Part shown: piece by piece, positions 9,604 through 17,859 of the stretch
Layout: each line of letters opens with the position of its first letter
Numbering within the stretch: position 1 is the first letter of the stretch
Source: DAOUEX01 sp034430235
Lineage (GTDB): Bacteria > Chloroflexota > Anaerolineae > UBA2200
NCBI GenBank assembly: GCA_964478075.1
Contig: CAYZGO010000002.1
Span: forward strand, 106,499-170,498
Length of the DNA: 64,000 nucleotides
Direction: 5' to 3'
The notes under the pieces: model-generated
The model's input: only the letters and a program-made list of their open reading frames with translations
Database searches by the model: none
Told to the model about the DNA's origin: nothing
Position numbers and translations under genes: made by a program

Positions 9604-10158
9604 CTACTCCACCTCCACAGGCGATAGCTCCTGAGAAACCTGATCTAGTGCACCATCCAACCAGCCCAACTCTGCACGGGCCACAGACAATGCGTAGTCA
9701 AGTGCCAGGCGTTGTCCCAAATCCGCGCTTTCATCCAACGCCGCCCCAATCTGCTCCAGTGCAAGCTGATGACCGGCAACCTGCGACCGTCTCTGCTGCA
9801 GATGAGCCGTCAGTCTAGCACGCGAGAAGTTGCTGGCCAGCATCAGGCGCATCATGAAGGCCTTCATCGAAGTACCAGGGCCAACAGGTCGATCGATCCA
9901 CTGCTCTAGCTCGTGCCTACCCGCGTCTGTAATGGTATAGATCTTCCTGGGCGGCCTATCCTGTCGCAGTTCGACATCCATGGTTACCAGATCGTCCTGC
10001 AGCAAGGCCCGCAAAGCAGGGTAGACACTACCAGAACTGGGACCGCCGATCAACCAGCTCAGGCTCTTTAGGAACCGCTTAACATCATAGCCAGACATCG
10101 GCTGCTGAGTCAGCAAACCCAGACTGAAGTAGCGGAGATTGATAGCGCTCCCGGACAT
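9604..10158 (-). CDS. PadR-family transcriptional regulator
   Basis: The winged-helix domain begins NLRYFSLGLLTQQPMSGYDV and continues with SSGSVYPALRALLQDDLVT and the wing RQDRPPRKIYTITDAG. A C-terminal helical dimerisation part follows (about 184 residues). The start is taken at ATG 10158, with GGGGA eight bases upstream; the longer frame to 10323 adds residues unlike the family. It is divergently oriented to the S1 gene. A TATCGATA palindrome at 10199-10206 lies just upstream and could be part of an operator. PadR proteins are usually repressors responding to small ligands; the target here is unknown. Confidence 0.82.
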   Translation of the reverse strand: MSGSAINLRYFSLGLLTQQPMSGYDVKRFLKSLSWLIGGPSSGSVYPALRALLQDDLVTMDVELRQDRPPRKIYTITDAGRHELEQWIDRPVGPGTSMKAFMMRLMLASNFSRARLTAHLQQRRSQVAGHQLALEQIGAALDESADLGQRLALDYALSVARAELGWLDGALDQVSQELSPVEVE

Positions 10159-10654
10159 GGCTGATTCCCCGCACAACATAGCGTTACCGGCTATGTCGTA
10201 TCGATATAGGTCATACAGAGATATTTTACCAGAACTCACCACGATTGTCAAATCCGCGGGAGCTCTGTCTCTCTTCACCATCACCAGATTCGGAACAATC
10301 ACCGCACATTGGCTGATTGACAACTGTCAGCAGATTGTGTACAATATAGGCATCTTAATAGCAAACTGTCCTAATCTGCAAGATTCTAGGCTGTTCGGCT
10401 GCGCCGGGGCCGGACTAGGAACTGGGCACATTGTTCAGAGCGTTGCTGAGGAAAGGATAACTTCAGCGGTGCGTAGCATCGTTTGCAGAGTAGAGACGAG
10501 CTGTTTTCTCTGAGCCTGTGTAGATCCGAGCTTTCGTTATCGTTGCAAATCTTCCCCAGATTTTTTGGCACTCGGTTGCCGACTCTACTTGGCGAGGCTG
10601 GACACACCGAGTGCTTTTTGATTTGTGCAAATAAGGTATCATGGAGGATGATCT
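10159..10654. other. Divergent intergenic region between PadR and S1 genes
   Basis: About 500 bp without a credible gene. It contains the TATCGATA palindrome near the PadR start and the long leader of the S1 gene with a terminator-like hairpin (10568-10619, listed separately). Confidence 0.5.
10568..10619 (+). promoter_or_regulatory. Terminator-like hairpin in the S1 leader (possible attenuator)
   Basis: GCACTCGGT (10568-10576) pairs perfectly with ACCGAGTGC (10606-10614) around a 29-nt loop, directly followed by T5 (10615-10619). It lies 36 bp before the S1 start codon on the same strand, which fits leader-level control such as S1 autoregulation. It could instead be a terminator for an upstream transcript. 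Confidence 0.5.
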
Positions 10655-12721
10655 ATGAGCGAGAACCTGACTCATGTTGGAACTGTGCCATCAGAGGAAG
10701 GCGAGTCTGCCTCTGATTCGCAGGTTGAGCCAACCTCGGAAGATCAAGAGCCTACTTCCGGGGATAGACCTCGCGAGGCAGACAGGGACGAGTCGCTGAT
10801 TGCGCCGACCACAGGGCAGCAAACACCTTCTTCGACCACTGAGCTTCAGACAAGCGAGTTGCTGACAGAAGAGGAACTGCCTGTTGCGAAGCCACAAGCA
10901 CCGACCGCCACCGAGTCTGCGGCGGGGATTATCACGAAGGAGCCGTCATCATCCGTGGCCGATGAGGCAACTGACCACGAGGTGCATCCAACACGGGAGG
11001 ACACGCCAGAAAAAGCGCAGGGCGACGAAGCCCGAGCAGAGCGAACAGGCATGGGTAAGGTGTTTACTGACGACTACACCTACCGGCGGCCTAAGAGGGG
11101 AGAGATACGCCAGGGACAAATCATAGGTATCGAAGAAGACCACATAATCGTGGATCTGGGTCTCAAGCGCGAAGGCCATGTCTCGGCCGACGACTTGCAG
11201 CGCGTGGGCTCTGACATCGTGGCAGCGCTCTCGCTCGGGGACGAGATCCCTGTCTATGTCATCAGGCCAGAGGATAGAGAAGGCAACATTGTCGTCTCTT
11301 GGCATCGTGCCCGGCAAGAGCAGGACTGGCTCGATGCCCAACGACTCCACGAAACTGGTGAGGTCTGGGAAGGAAAAGTCAAGGGCTACAATCGGGGGGG
11401 CTTGATCGTGCCCTATGGCAAGATCCGAGGCTTTGTCCCCGCTTCGCATCTCACAGGCATGTCACGGCGTCTTGATCCGGCAACTCTGCAGGCACGACTG
11501 GCTGATATAGTAGGAAAGAGCCTGCCTTTGAAAGTGATCGAAGTTGACCGCCGCCGCCGCCGCCTGATCTTCTCCGAGCGGCTGGCACGACGTGCATGGC
11601 GCCTCCAACAACGGGAAAAGCTGCTGAATGAACTGCAAGAAGGAGACCACGTGCATGGTGTCGTGAGCAACGTGTGCGATTTCGGAGTCTTCGTTGACAT
11701 CGGAGGCACTGATGGCTTGGTGCACATATCCGAGTTATCGTGGCGACGCACACGGCATCCCAGTGAATTGATAAAGGTAGGCGACGAGGTAGAAGTTTAC
11801 GTCTTGCACGTTGACAGAGAGCGCAAACGCATCGGTCTGAGTCTCAGGCTGATTGAAGCGGACCCCTGGGAAGCAGTAGAGGAGAAGTACGAGGTCGGGC
11901 AACTGGTGACTGGTGTGATTACCAAGATCACTGACTTTGGTGCATTCGCCGCGCTTGACGACGACATTGAAGGCCTGATCCATATCTCAGAATTGGCAGA
12001 AGTCCCGCCCAAACACCCGAGCGAAGTGGTTACTGGGGACAAGGCTGTACCACTGCGTATCGTGAAGATAGACAGTAGACGGCGGCGGATGGGTTTGAGC
12101 CTGAAGCGCGTTTCCGAAGAGGACTGGGCTGAATGGGAGGAGCAAAGAAAGATAACAGTCGAACCTGAGGAGCAAGTGGAAGCCGCCGGGGAACCGGAGC
12201 CCCCTGTTCAAGAGGCCTTGGTGGAGGAACCCCAGGTGGCGCCGTTGACCGCGGAGGAAGCACCGGCTGAGGTTGTGGCAGAGGAACCGCCTGACGAAGC
12301 GTTGCCCACGGAGGAAGCACCGGTTGAGCCTATGGCAGAGGAACCGCGTGACGAAGCATTGCCCGCAGAGGAAGCACCGGTTGAGCCTGTGGCAGAGGAG
12401 CCGCGTGACGAAGCGTTGCCCACGGAGGAGACACCGGTTGAGCCTATGGCAGAGGAGCCGCGTGACGAGGCATTGCCCGCAGAGGAAGCAGCGGTTGAGC
12501 CTGTGGCAGAGGAGCCGCGTGACGAAGCGTTGCCCGCAGAGGAAGCAGCGGTTGAGCCTGTGGCAGAGGAGCCGCGTGACGAAGCATTGCCCACGGAGGA
12601 AGCACCGGTTGAGCCTCCTGACGAGGCTTTGCCCAAGGGGCCCCCGCCAGAGGACGAAGACAGTCTGTGGGATAGCCCACCGGATGATGGGCACAGCCAT
12701 CCAGGCACGGAATCCCAGTAG
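10655..12721 (+). CDS. rpsA: Ribosomal protein bS1-like, four S1 domains with acidic repeat tail
   Basis: 688 residues. Residues 1-135 are acidic and low-complexity. Four S1 RNA-binding domains follow, beginning about 144 (RGEIRQGQIIGIEEDHIIVD), 228 (EVWEGKVKGYNRGGLIVPYG), 330 (VHGVVSNVCDFGVFVDIGG) and 416 (VTGVITKITDFGAFAALD). Residues about 505-688 are Glu/Pro-rich with six 19-residue repeats. S1 binds mRNA on the 30S subunit and aids initiation. A GGAGG box lies about 8 bases before ATG 10655. The frameshifted paralogue at 6267-7337 resembles the domain region but lacks the acidic extensions. The tail length is likely variable through repeat slippage. Confidence 0.88.
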   Translation: MSENLTHVGTVPSEEGESASDSQVEPTSEDQEPTSGDRPREADRDESLIAPTTGQQTPSSTTELQTSELLTEEELPVAKPQAPTATESAAGIITKEPSSSVADEATDHEVHPTREDTPEKAQGDEARAERTGMGKVFTDDYTYRRPKRGEIRQGQIIGIEEDHIIVDLGLKREGHVSADDLQRVGSDIVAALSLGDEIPVYVIRPEDREGNIVVSWHRARQEQDWLDAQRLHETGEVWEGKVKGYNRGGLIVPYGKIRGFVPASHLTGMSRRLDPATLQARLADIVGKSLPLKVIEVDRRRRRLIFSERLARRAWRLQQREKLLNELQEGDHVHGVVSNVCDFGVFVDIGGTDGLVHISELSWRRTRHPSELIKVGDEVEVYVLHVDRERKRIGLSLRLIEADPWEAVEEKYEVGQLVTGVITKITDFGAFAALDDDIEGLIHISELAEVPPKHPSEVVTGDKAVPLRIVKIDSRRRRMGLSLKRVSEEDWAEWEEQRKITVEPEEQVEAAGEPEPPVQEALVEEPQVAPLTAEEAPAEVVAEEPPDEALPTEEAPVEPMAEEPRDEALPAEEAPVEPVAEEPRDEALPTEETPVEPMAEEPRDEALPAEEAAVEPVAEEPRDEALPAEEAAVEPVAEEPRDEALPTEEAPVEPPDEALPKGPPPEDEDSLWDSPPDDGHSHPGTESQ
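12257..12640 (+). repeat. 57-bp in-frame tandem repeats in the S1 tail
   Basis: Six full 57-bp units (12257-12598) encode 19-residue blocks of the type EAPVEPMAEEPRDEALPAE, followed by a partial seventh. Units differ by synonymous and a few conservative changes (P/A, M/V, T/A). The period is a multiple of three, so expansion or contraction keeps the frame. Confidence 0.9.
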
Positions 12722-12768
12722 ATCCTTTCCACGAAAGTGGATGCTATTGGTAGAGAGTGCATTTCGCC

Positions 12769-13089
12769 ATGCGGGACCCAAGAAAGAAGGAGCTGCAACA
12801 CCGGTTGCAAGAGGCACTGAAAGAGCTTGAGCAATTGGATAAGCGGCTGCAACAAAAGGCAGAATACGGACCAGGCAAGGGAGATCCAGCCATTTACGAA
12901 TGGGAATTGACCTTGGCTCGGCGCCAGGAAACCCAGGCCCGGGTGGAGACGATTCGGCAGGCTCTGCAAAATCTCGCAGAGGGACGCTATGGAGTCTGCG
13001 AACGATGCGGCGCGCCCATAAATCCGGAACGCCTGGGAATCCTCCCGCTGACGACTCTGTGTATTAACTGCGCACGATCAAGAGAATGA
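12769..13089 (+). CDS. TraR/DksA-family C4 zinc finger protein
   Basis: An N-terminal coiled coil (residues about 5-75, rich in Leu/Glu/Gln) is followed by a C4 finger, CERCGAPINPERLGILPLTT then CINC. Family members insert into the RNA polymerase secondary channel (DksA) or are small general regulators. ATG 12769 is used; a GTG at 12757 in frame is an alternative. It sits 48 bp downstream of the S1 gene and before a strong terminator, so S1 and this protein probably share a transcript. Confidence 0.85.
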   Translation: MRDPRKKELQHRLQEALKELEQLDKRLQQKAEYGPGKGDPAIYEWELTLARRQETQARVETIRQALQNLAEGRYGVCERCGAPINPERLGILPLTTLCINCARSRE

Positions 13090-13114
13090 TCGAAGCCTAA
13101 CCCTTCAACGGACG

Positions 13115-13152
13115 AATCGGCTGCCCGGAACCTCGGGCAGCCGATTTCTCGT
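13115..13152 (+). terminator. Rho-independent terminator after the DksA-like gene
   Basis: Perfect 13-bp stem (13115-13127 with 13134-13146, AATCGGCTGCCCG) with a 6-nt loop and a T-rich tail. It ends the S1/DksA-like transcript. Confidence 0.8.
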
Positions 13153-13207
13153 TCTTCCCGATTCTGTTATGGACTCGTTTGGGCTCGACGCACAGCGTTG
13201 GAACAAG

Positions 13208-13660
13208 TCACAGGCTTTTTCCTGCACGCGGTCCGACGACAAGCACGGGACATAGAGCTGCGAAATCCGCCAAAACGATCAGACCCCAGAGAGGTTCGGC
13301 CAGCGCCACGACAGCCGAGAGCGCCACAGCCAGCACTCCAATGGCTATCCACACGTTTCTATCTGGCTGTGGTCTGAAGTATGTAATCAAGGTTACGAGC
13401 AGGCAATAGAGCACCGTCATGACCAACACGCTCGACAAAGCGGTATTCTTGGTGAGAAGGATTGGCCCCCGGGAATCAACGTAGAAGACAGGCGCATCAT
13501 TCACGAAACGCACATGGATACGCCGGATGATCGCCAGAAAGAGCATCGTGTATTGGCCTACTGCGGCCACACCTCCCCAAAGCAAACTCGTCAGTATCTT
13601 ATCTCTCTGCCATCTGGTCATGAAGGATTGATTTCCTTTCTCCTCGTATTTCCAATACAC
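13208..13660 (-). CDS. Small integral membrane protein, unknown function
   Basis: About 150 residues with three or four predicted membrane helices: around residues 23-45 (LLWGGVAAVGQYTMLFLAII), 75-97 (SVLVMTVLYCLLVTLITYF) and 103-143 (one or two helices from VWIAIGVLAVALSAVVALA). A second ATG at 13621 (MTRWQRD) is an alternative start. No domain family is recognised. It is convergent with the DksA-like gene and separated from it by the terminator. Confidence 0.55.
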   Translation of the reverse strand: MYWKYEEKGNQSFMTRWQRDKILTSLLWGGVAAVGQYTMLFLAIIRRIHVRFVNDAPVFYVDSRGPILLTKNTALSSVLVMTVLYCLLVTLITYFRPQPDRNVWIAIGVLAVALSAVVALAEPLWGLIVLADFAALCPVLVVGPRAGKSL

Positions 13661-13763
13661 GAGGCATCACGTGCGCTGCGTCCTTCATTACAAAGAAGCG
13701 GCAGCATTGTAGCCCATCCACGCGCGCCTGGCAAGTGTATAGACCGGATGCATGGGTAACACA

Positions 13764-14588
13764 TTAGATCTTAGCAATTATGCTCGTTTGGGTCAATCTG
13801 TGCAACTTTCTCATAGCAGAAGAAGACATCGAACACGCCATCAGTGAGTGTATAGCGTAGCGCCACTGGGTGTGAACATCGTCGGTTTGGAGGACATGCT
13901 TGCGCCAAGCGCTATCGCTTGCTTGGACGAAGCGAAACACGCGCAAGGAGTCGATGTAGTAGCACAAAGGGAAGCCATAAGTGTGCATCATGGCCTGGGC
14001 GGCCTGGATATGGGCTCAGGTGGTCTCCTTGGGGAAGAAATCAGCGAACAGCAGCTTGCGGCTGAAGTCATCAATGGTAGTAATCAGAGCCCATTTCTCC
14101 TGGGCAAAAGGAGACCATAGGTGCGTGGAGGCATCGTGTTGCACCGGGGCGCCGATCGAGGCGGTCAACTTTTCGCGGTCATGAACCTTTCTTTTTCGGC
14201 GAAGCTTGTAGCAGCCCGGACGCTTGGCAGGATTGATGATTCTGTTTACGAACACACTGCCCCCTTTCTTTGTGAGGCGGTCCCGCAGGGCAGAGTAGTT
14301 GTAGCCGGAGATTGGCAACCGTCGGTCTTCGACCATCTCTTTCTCTTGCAGCAGTGCCGGTTCGATCTCTGCTTCCACAGGAGCAGACAATCTAGCTGGT
14401 GTAGCTCTTTCGTAGGAAACGGAGAAAGTCTCCGCATCTTGCCGGTATTGCCTGAGCAGGGCGAAGAACCGACTCTTACTGATGCCCAATATCTCTTGAA
14501 CTTCAGCTCCTGGCAGCATTCCCTGGCAGTACGCTTGAAGTAGAACTTTGATCTGGTCGTCAGTAAATGGTTTGTGTAGCTGGTCCAT
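13764..14588 (-). pseudogene. DDE/integrase-core transposase, frameshifted and 3' truncated
   Basis: The N-terminal 190 codons (14016-14588) carry a helix-turn-helix (VQEILGISKSRFFALLRQY) and the first catalytic Asp region (DASTHLWSPFA, TTIDDFSRKLLFADFF). The frame then stops and the protein continues in another frame at 13764-13991 (YGFPLCYYIDSLRVFRFVQ, WRKHVLQTDDVHTQWRYAIH). The last part with the final catalytic Glu is missing. The 5' terminal region of the element lies at about 14620-14700. Confidence 0.75.
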
Positions 14589-14619
14589 TTATTCCTCCCC
14601 TAGTAGTCTTGGAGGAAAT

Positions 14620-14700
14620 ATACCATGACCAGTCCACTTTTCAGCTGGAAACTGTCCATCTTTCAGGTTTAAACAGTCCAGTTTTCAACTTTAAATGACA
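14620..14700. repeat. Terminal region of the broken insertion sequence
   Basis: Contains spaced copies of CAGTCCACTTTTCAGCTG-like boxes upstream of the transposase. The word ATGACCAGTxCACTTTTCAG recurs at the end of the element remnant at 53112-53650, showing that both belong to one family. Confidence 0.6.
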
Positions 14701-14715
14701 CCCTCATACGGGTAC

Positions 14716-16068
14716 CGTGTCAAATCAAAAGATAATGTTACCGGGAGGTGATGGTTCTGTCAAATGAAAATGTTACCAGGCTGCCTTCTCCTTTCTAGAC
14801 TTGTATGGGTATTGCCAACGTTTCGAGGACGTTCTCCGTTACCCCCGGTTCAGCACCCGGCAAGGAGAAGAGGTGATCAATTAAGTCGTAGATCTCCTGT
14901 CGTAACTGACGAGGGTTGGTTTGGTCTCGCAGTTGTTCAAGCTGCTGGCGTTTCTCCTGGGAGATAGCGTTAGTAGCACAGAGACGCTGAAGGGGCGTCT
15001 GTGCTGGGCCATAACGGCGTTGCACTCGGCGAGCTTGGTCACTGGTAAAGGTTACCGTCTTCTCAGTCAAGCGCATGACAGGGTCGTAGAGATGATTGAG
15101 GGCTATGGTCTGGGCGACGGAATCGAGCCGCTCATTGCCCAAGTAGGCACGGACCAGAGTAAAGTTCTTCTGCTCAACAAAGCGGTTATCGTTCTTCTGG
15201 TAAGGGCGGCTGCGGGAGAGCTGAACGCCCTTGATAACGTCCGTCCAAAAGCGTAGCAGATGATCGTTGAAGAACTCACTGCCGTTATCGGGGTGGATTT
15301 CGAGGACAGGGAAGAGGAGACGGGCCAGGATGCGGCGGAAAGCATCTTCCATGACTCGTTGGCTACGTCCCAGGACAGCAGCCCGTTCGCTCCAGCTGGT
15401 AGCGACATCGATCATCTGCACGGTGTGCACATAGTCTCCCGCTGCGCTGTGGCCAGAATGATGCACCAAGTCAACTTCAAAGTGGCCAGGCTCCTGTTCG
15501 TCCCAGGGGATGCGTTTCATCGGGATGTCACGGGTCACTCGGTTGGCAGGCTTGGGGCCTTTCCTGCGAGGCAAGCGCCACTGTTCCAGCTGCTCAATCT
15601 TTTTCAGTCTGCGCCTCACGGTAGAGACGCTGATACGGTCCAGTTGCTCCAGCAGGGATGGTGATACTTGCAGCTCGCCATGAGCAGCTAGCTGCTCGGC
15701 CATCGAAACCAAATTCGGGGTGAGCCGTTCGGCACAGATGTAATCATAGCTCTCGGAGATCACCCGCAAGGCATCGTCAACGTCGGGGCCATAGGTCTTG
15801 CTACGTTGTTTGCGTCGAGCCTTGCGGGCTATGTTTCCATTCATGAGTCGGATCAGACTCTTGCGGTGCAACCCAGTCACTTCCTCCATTCTGTCCAGCA
15901 ATTGGCTGCGCTCCGTGCGCTTGGCCTTCGTGTACTTCTTCTGCATGATGCGGAGATACTTGTACTCCTCGTCAATGGTCATTTTGTCTTCGTTAGGCAT
16001 GTTTCCCCCAGTAACATTATCATTTGAGGGAATCATACACCTTCGGTAACATTTTACGTGAAAGAATG
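14716..16068. mobile_element. Complete insertion sequence with one DDE transposase
   Basis: A single transposase gene is flanked by related inverted ends. The left end (about 14733-14781) and the right end (about 16009-16056, read on the minus strand) share AATGTTACC, AGGTG and TCAAATGA boxes in the same order, each end having two TGTTAC boxes. CGGGTAC occurs just outside both ends (14709-14715, 16069-16075) and could be a 7-bp target duplication, so the outer limits are approximate. Confidence 0.7.
14795..16000 (-). CDS. IS transposase, integrase (rve) catalytic core
   Basis: 401 residues. The N-terminal helical DNA-binding part includes VTGLHRKSLIRLMNGN. The catalytic core has GHFEVDLVHHSG (first Asp), LEIHPDNGSEFFNDH (second Asp) and NRFVEQKNFTLVRAYLGN (Glu), so the DDE triad is intact. 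The C-terminal region is charged and helical. ATG 16000 is chosen because GGGGGA lies 5 bases upstream; the longer frame to 16036 runs into the terminal repeat. The element looks intact and potentially active. Confidence 0.88.
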   Translation of the reverse strand: MPNEDKMTIDEEYKYLRIMQKKYTKAKRTERSQLLDRMEEVTGLHRKSLIRLMNGNIARKARRKQRSKTYGPDVDDALRVISESYDYICAERLTPNLVSMAEQLAAHGELQVSPSLLEQLDRISVSTVRRRLKKIEQLEQWRLPRRKGPKPANRVTRDIPMKRIPWDEQEPGHFEVDLVHHSGHSAAGDYVHTVQMIDVATSWSERAAVLGRSQRVMEDAFRRILARLLFPVLEIHPDNGSEFFNDHLLRFWTDVIKGVQLSRSRPYQKNDNRFVEQKNFTLVRAYLGNERLDSVAQTIALNHLYDPVMRLTEKTVTFTSDQARRVQRRYGPAQTPLQRLCATNAISQEKRQQLEQLRDQTNPRQLRQEIYDLIDHLFSLPGAEPGVTENVLETLAIPIQV

Positions 16069-16576
16069 CGGGTACTTGACAAGAAACCTATGTTGTGGTA
16101 TGATGATATTGGAGAAAAATTCAACGAGTGAAAATTTGCTCACCGTTCCAAAGACGCTATGGATGCAAGTTTGCAGCATTCAACTCGAATGTGTCGGATG
16201 ATGCTATTGAGTGGGACTTTTGAAGAGAGATTGCCCAATTATATGGCCAGGTTAAAAAGCCCACGAGTTTGCCAAACCTCGCAGTGCGTGGACTGGCACG
16301 CCTGCGGTAACATTTCGTTAACACCAGCGAGAAGGGATTGATGTGTACGTCGTTACGTCATTGCTATCTTTGCACTCTAAAGACGTGTTATAATATGTTG
16401 TGGCATTTGTCCATCTAGTCCACAATATACAGACCGTGAGCTGGCCGCTGAGCTGTTGCGGGGTCTTGTGGTCAAAAGCGTGTTATGTCTTGGTGAACAC
16501 GGACCAGCAATTGTCCTCAGGCTTGGTAGGGCGCCAAGCACAGCGGGCCCTACCTCTGAGAATCGAGGGGTGTTCT
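16069..16576. other. Intergenic leader between the IS and the E2 gene
   Basis: Holds a consensus promoter (16076-16104), no convincing gene, and a perfect TATAAT at 16389-16394 with a weak -35, which could start the dehydrogenase operon. Short open stretches (such as 16159-16341) show no family similarity. A GTGA-N8-TCAC inverted motif lies just downstream of the first promoter (about 16130-16145). Confidence 0.45.
16076..16104 (+). promoter_or_regulatory. Consensus sigma-70 promoter next to the IS end
   Basis: TTGACA (16076-16081), a 17-bp spacer, then TATGAT (16099-16104). It overlaps the possible target duplication at the IS edge and points toward the E2-E1 operon. Confidence 0.65.
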
Positions 16577-17857
16577 GTGGCTTCTCAAGTCATTGTACCC
16601 AAGCTGACCGACCAAATGCAAGAAGGTCGCATGCTGGAATGGCTCTGTTCTGAAGGCGATGCGGTCGTTGTCAATCAACCGCTCTTTGTGGTCGAAACCG
16701 ACAAGGCCGCCGTTGAGGTGCCAGCCGAGGAGACGGGGATACTGCTCAAGATCCTAGTCTCGGCTGGTTCGACTGTTCCTATCGGCACCCCTGTGGCGTG
16801 GATCGGTGCCCCGGGCGAAGTTATCCCTGAGGTTGAAAAGCCAACGCCGCCCCAGGAACCGGCGGTGCGGGTAGAGGAGAAACCATCCAGTCCCTCCTCA
16901 AGGGTCGTTGTCACTGCTCAAGAGCCAGAGCCGGTGCTTGCGGGACCCAGGGCCAAGTACCTGGCTCGCGAACTCGGTGTTGACTTGAAGGCCGTCCAGG
17001 AACATGCCAGACGGAAGCGAATACGCGAGGCGGATGTGCAGGCCTATGCGCGGGCGAGGGGGATGCCTGCAGCACTGGTGGCCAAGAAGGTGGGAGCGGA
17101 GCCCGATGTCGGCTTCGTACTGCTTCAGCCGACTCCGTTGCAGCGTGCCATGGCTTCTCGAATGACGAAGAGTGCGGCCATTCCGCAGTTCGCGGCGGCG
17201 TGTGATGTCAAGCTGACAAACCTGGAACGGTTCCGAGGTGAGCTCCTGTCGACTTGGGAAGCATCACATGGCTTCCGTCTGACGTACACTCACATCCTTG
17301 CAGCACTGGTCTCTCGAGCACTCGAAAGCCATCCCACTCTCAACGCCAGTTGGATGCCTGATGGCATTCGTCTCTACCACGTGGTCAACCTGGGTGTGGC
17401 GGTGGCGACTGAGCGCGGGCTGGTCGTCCCAGTCGTGCGGCGCGCCAATCAACTCTCACTGGAGGAGATTGCCGCCGGGATCGTCAGGCTGCGCAAGAGA
17501 GCGGAGAGCAATCGGCTGCTGCCGCACGAGTTGGAGGACGGGACCTTTACGCTGACCAATGTGGCCATGATGGGCATCACTCTCTCCGTCCCGTTGCTGA
17601 ATCCACCCCAGAGCGGCATCCTGGGCGTGGCTGCCAAACGGGCTCACCTGAAGTTGGAAAACGGCGAGCTCAAGTCTATTCCGGTGGCGACGGTCACGCT
17701 CGTTGCCGATCATCGCATAGTGGACGGGGCCGCCAGCGCTGCCTTCCTGGCACGGCTCAAAGAACTCGTCGAAAACCCCTGGCTTGTTCTCTCAGGAAAG
17801 GAAGCCAGTGTGCCCTTGTCATCAAAGGTAGAGGGCCGCGCTACAACAGAGAGGTAG
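16577..17857 (+). CDS. 2-oxoacid dehydrogenase E2 (dihydrolipoamide acyltransferase)
   Basis: 426 residues. The lipoyl domain has VVETDKAAVEVPAEETG with the lipoylated Lys. A Pro-rich linker and a peripheral-subunit-binding domain (GPRAKYLARELGVDLKAVQE) follow. The C-terminal acyltransferase has DHRIVDGAASAAF carrying the His/Asp catalytic pair. The start is the GTG at 16577 (ASQVIVPKLTDQMQEG), preceded by GAGGGG six bases upstream; the open frame to 16400 is not conserved-looking. It transfers the acyl group to CoA in a pyruvate, acetoin or branched-chain dehydrogenase complex. Gene order E2-E1alpha-E1beta, without E3 nearby, leaves the substrate undecided. Confidence 0.88.
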   Translation: MASQVIVPKLTDQMQEGRMLEWLCSEGDAVVVNQPLFVVETDKAAVEVPAEETGILLKILVSAGSTVPIGTPVAWIGAPGEVIPEVEKPTPPQEPAVRVEEKPSSPSSRVVVTAQEPEPVLAGPRAKYLARELGVDLKAVQEHARRKRIREADVQAYARARGMPAALVAKKVGAEPDVGFVLLQPTPLQRAMASRMTKSAAIPQFAAACDVKLTNLERFRGELLSTWEASHGFRLTYTHILAALVSRALESHPTLNASWMPDGIRLYHVVNLGVAVATERGLVVPVVRRANQLSLEEIAAGIVRLRKRAESNRLLPHELEDGTFTLTNVAMMGITLSVPLLNPPQSGILGVAAKRAHLKLENGELKSIPVATVTLVADHRIVDGAASAAFLARLKELVENPWLVLSGKEASVPLSSKVEGRATTER

Positions 17858-17859
17858 CA

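Noticed and set aside
12257..12640. Possible CRISPR-like array
   Set aside because: The units are contiguous, without spacers, and are coding sequence.
12208..12969. Long minus-strand Ser/Gly-rich open frames over the S1 tail
   Set aside because: They result from reading the 57-bp repeats on the other strand.
14709..16075. CGGGTAC pair as a firm target-site duplication
   Set aside because: Seven bases can match by chance and the outer ends of the IS are not sharply defined, so it is only mentioned as possible.
16159..16341. Small ORF downstream of the IS
   Set aside because: No ribosome binding site, no family, and frame-dependent similarity only.
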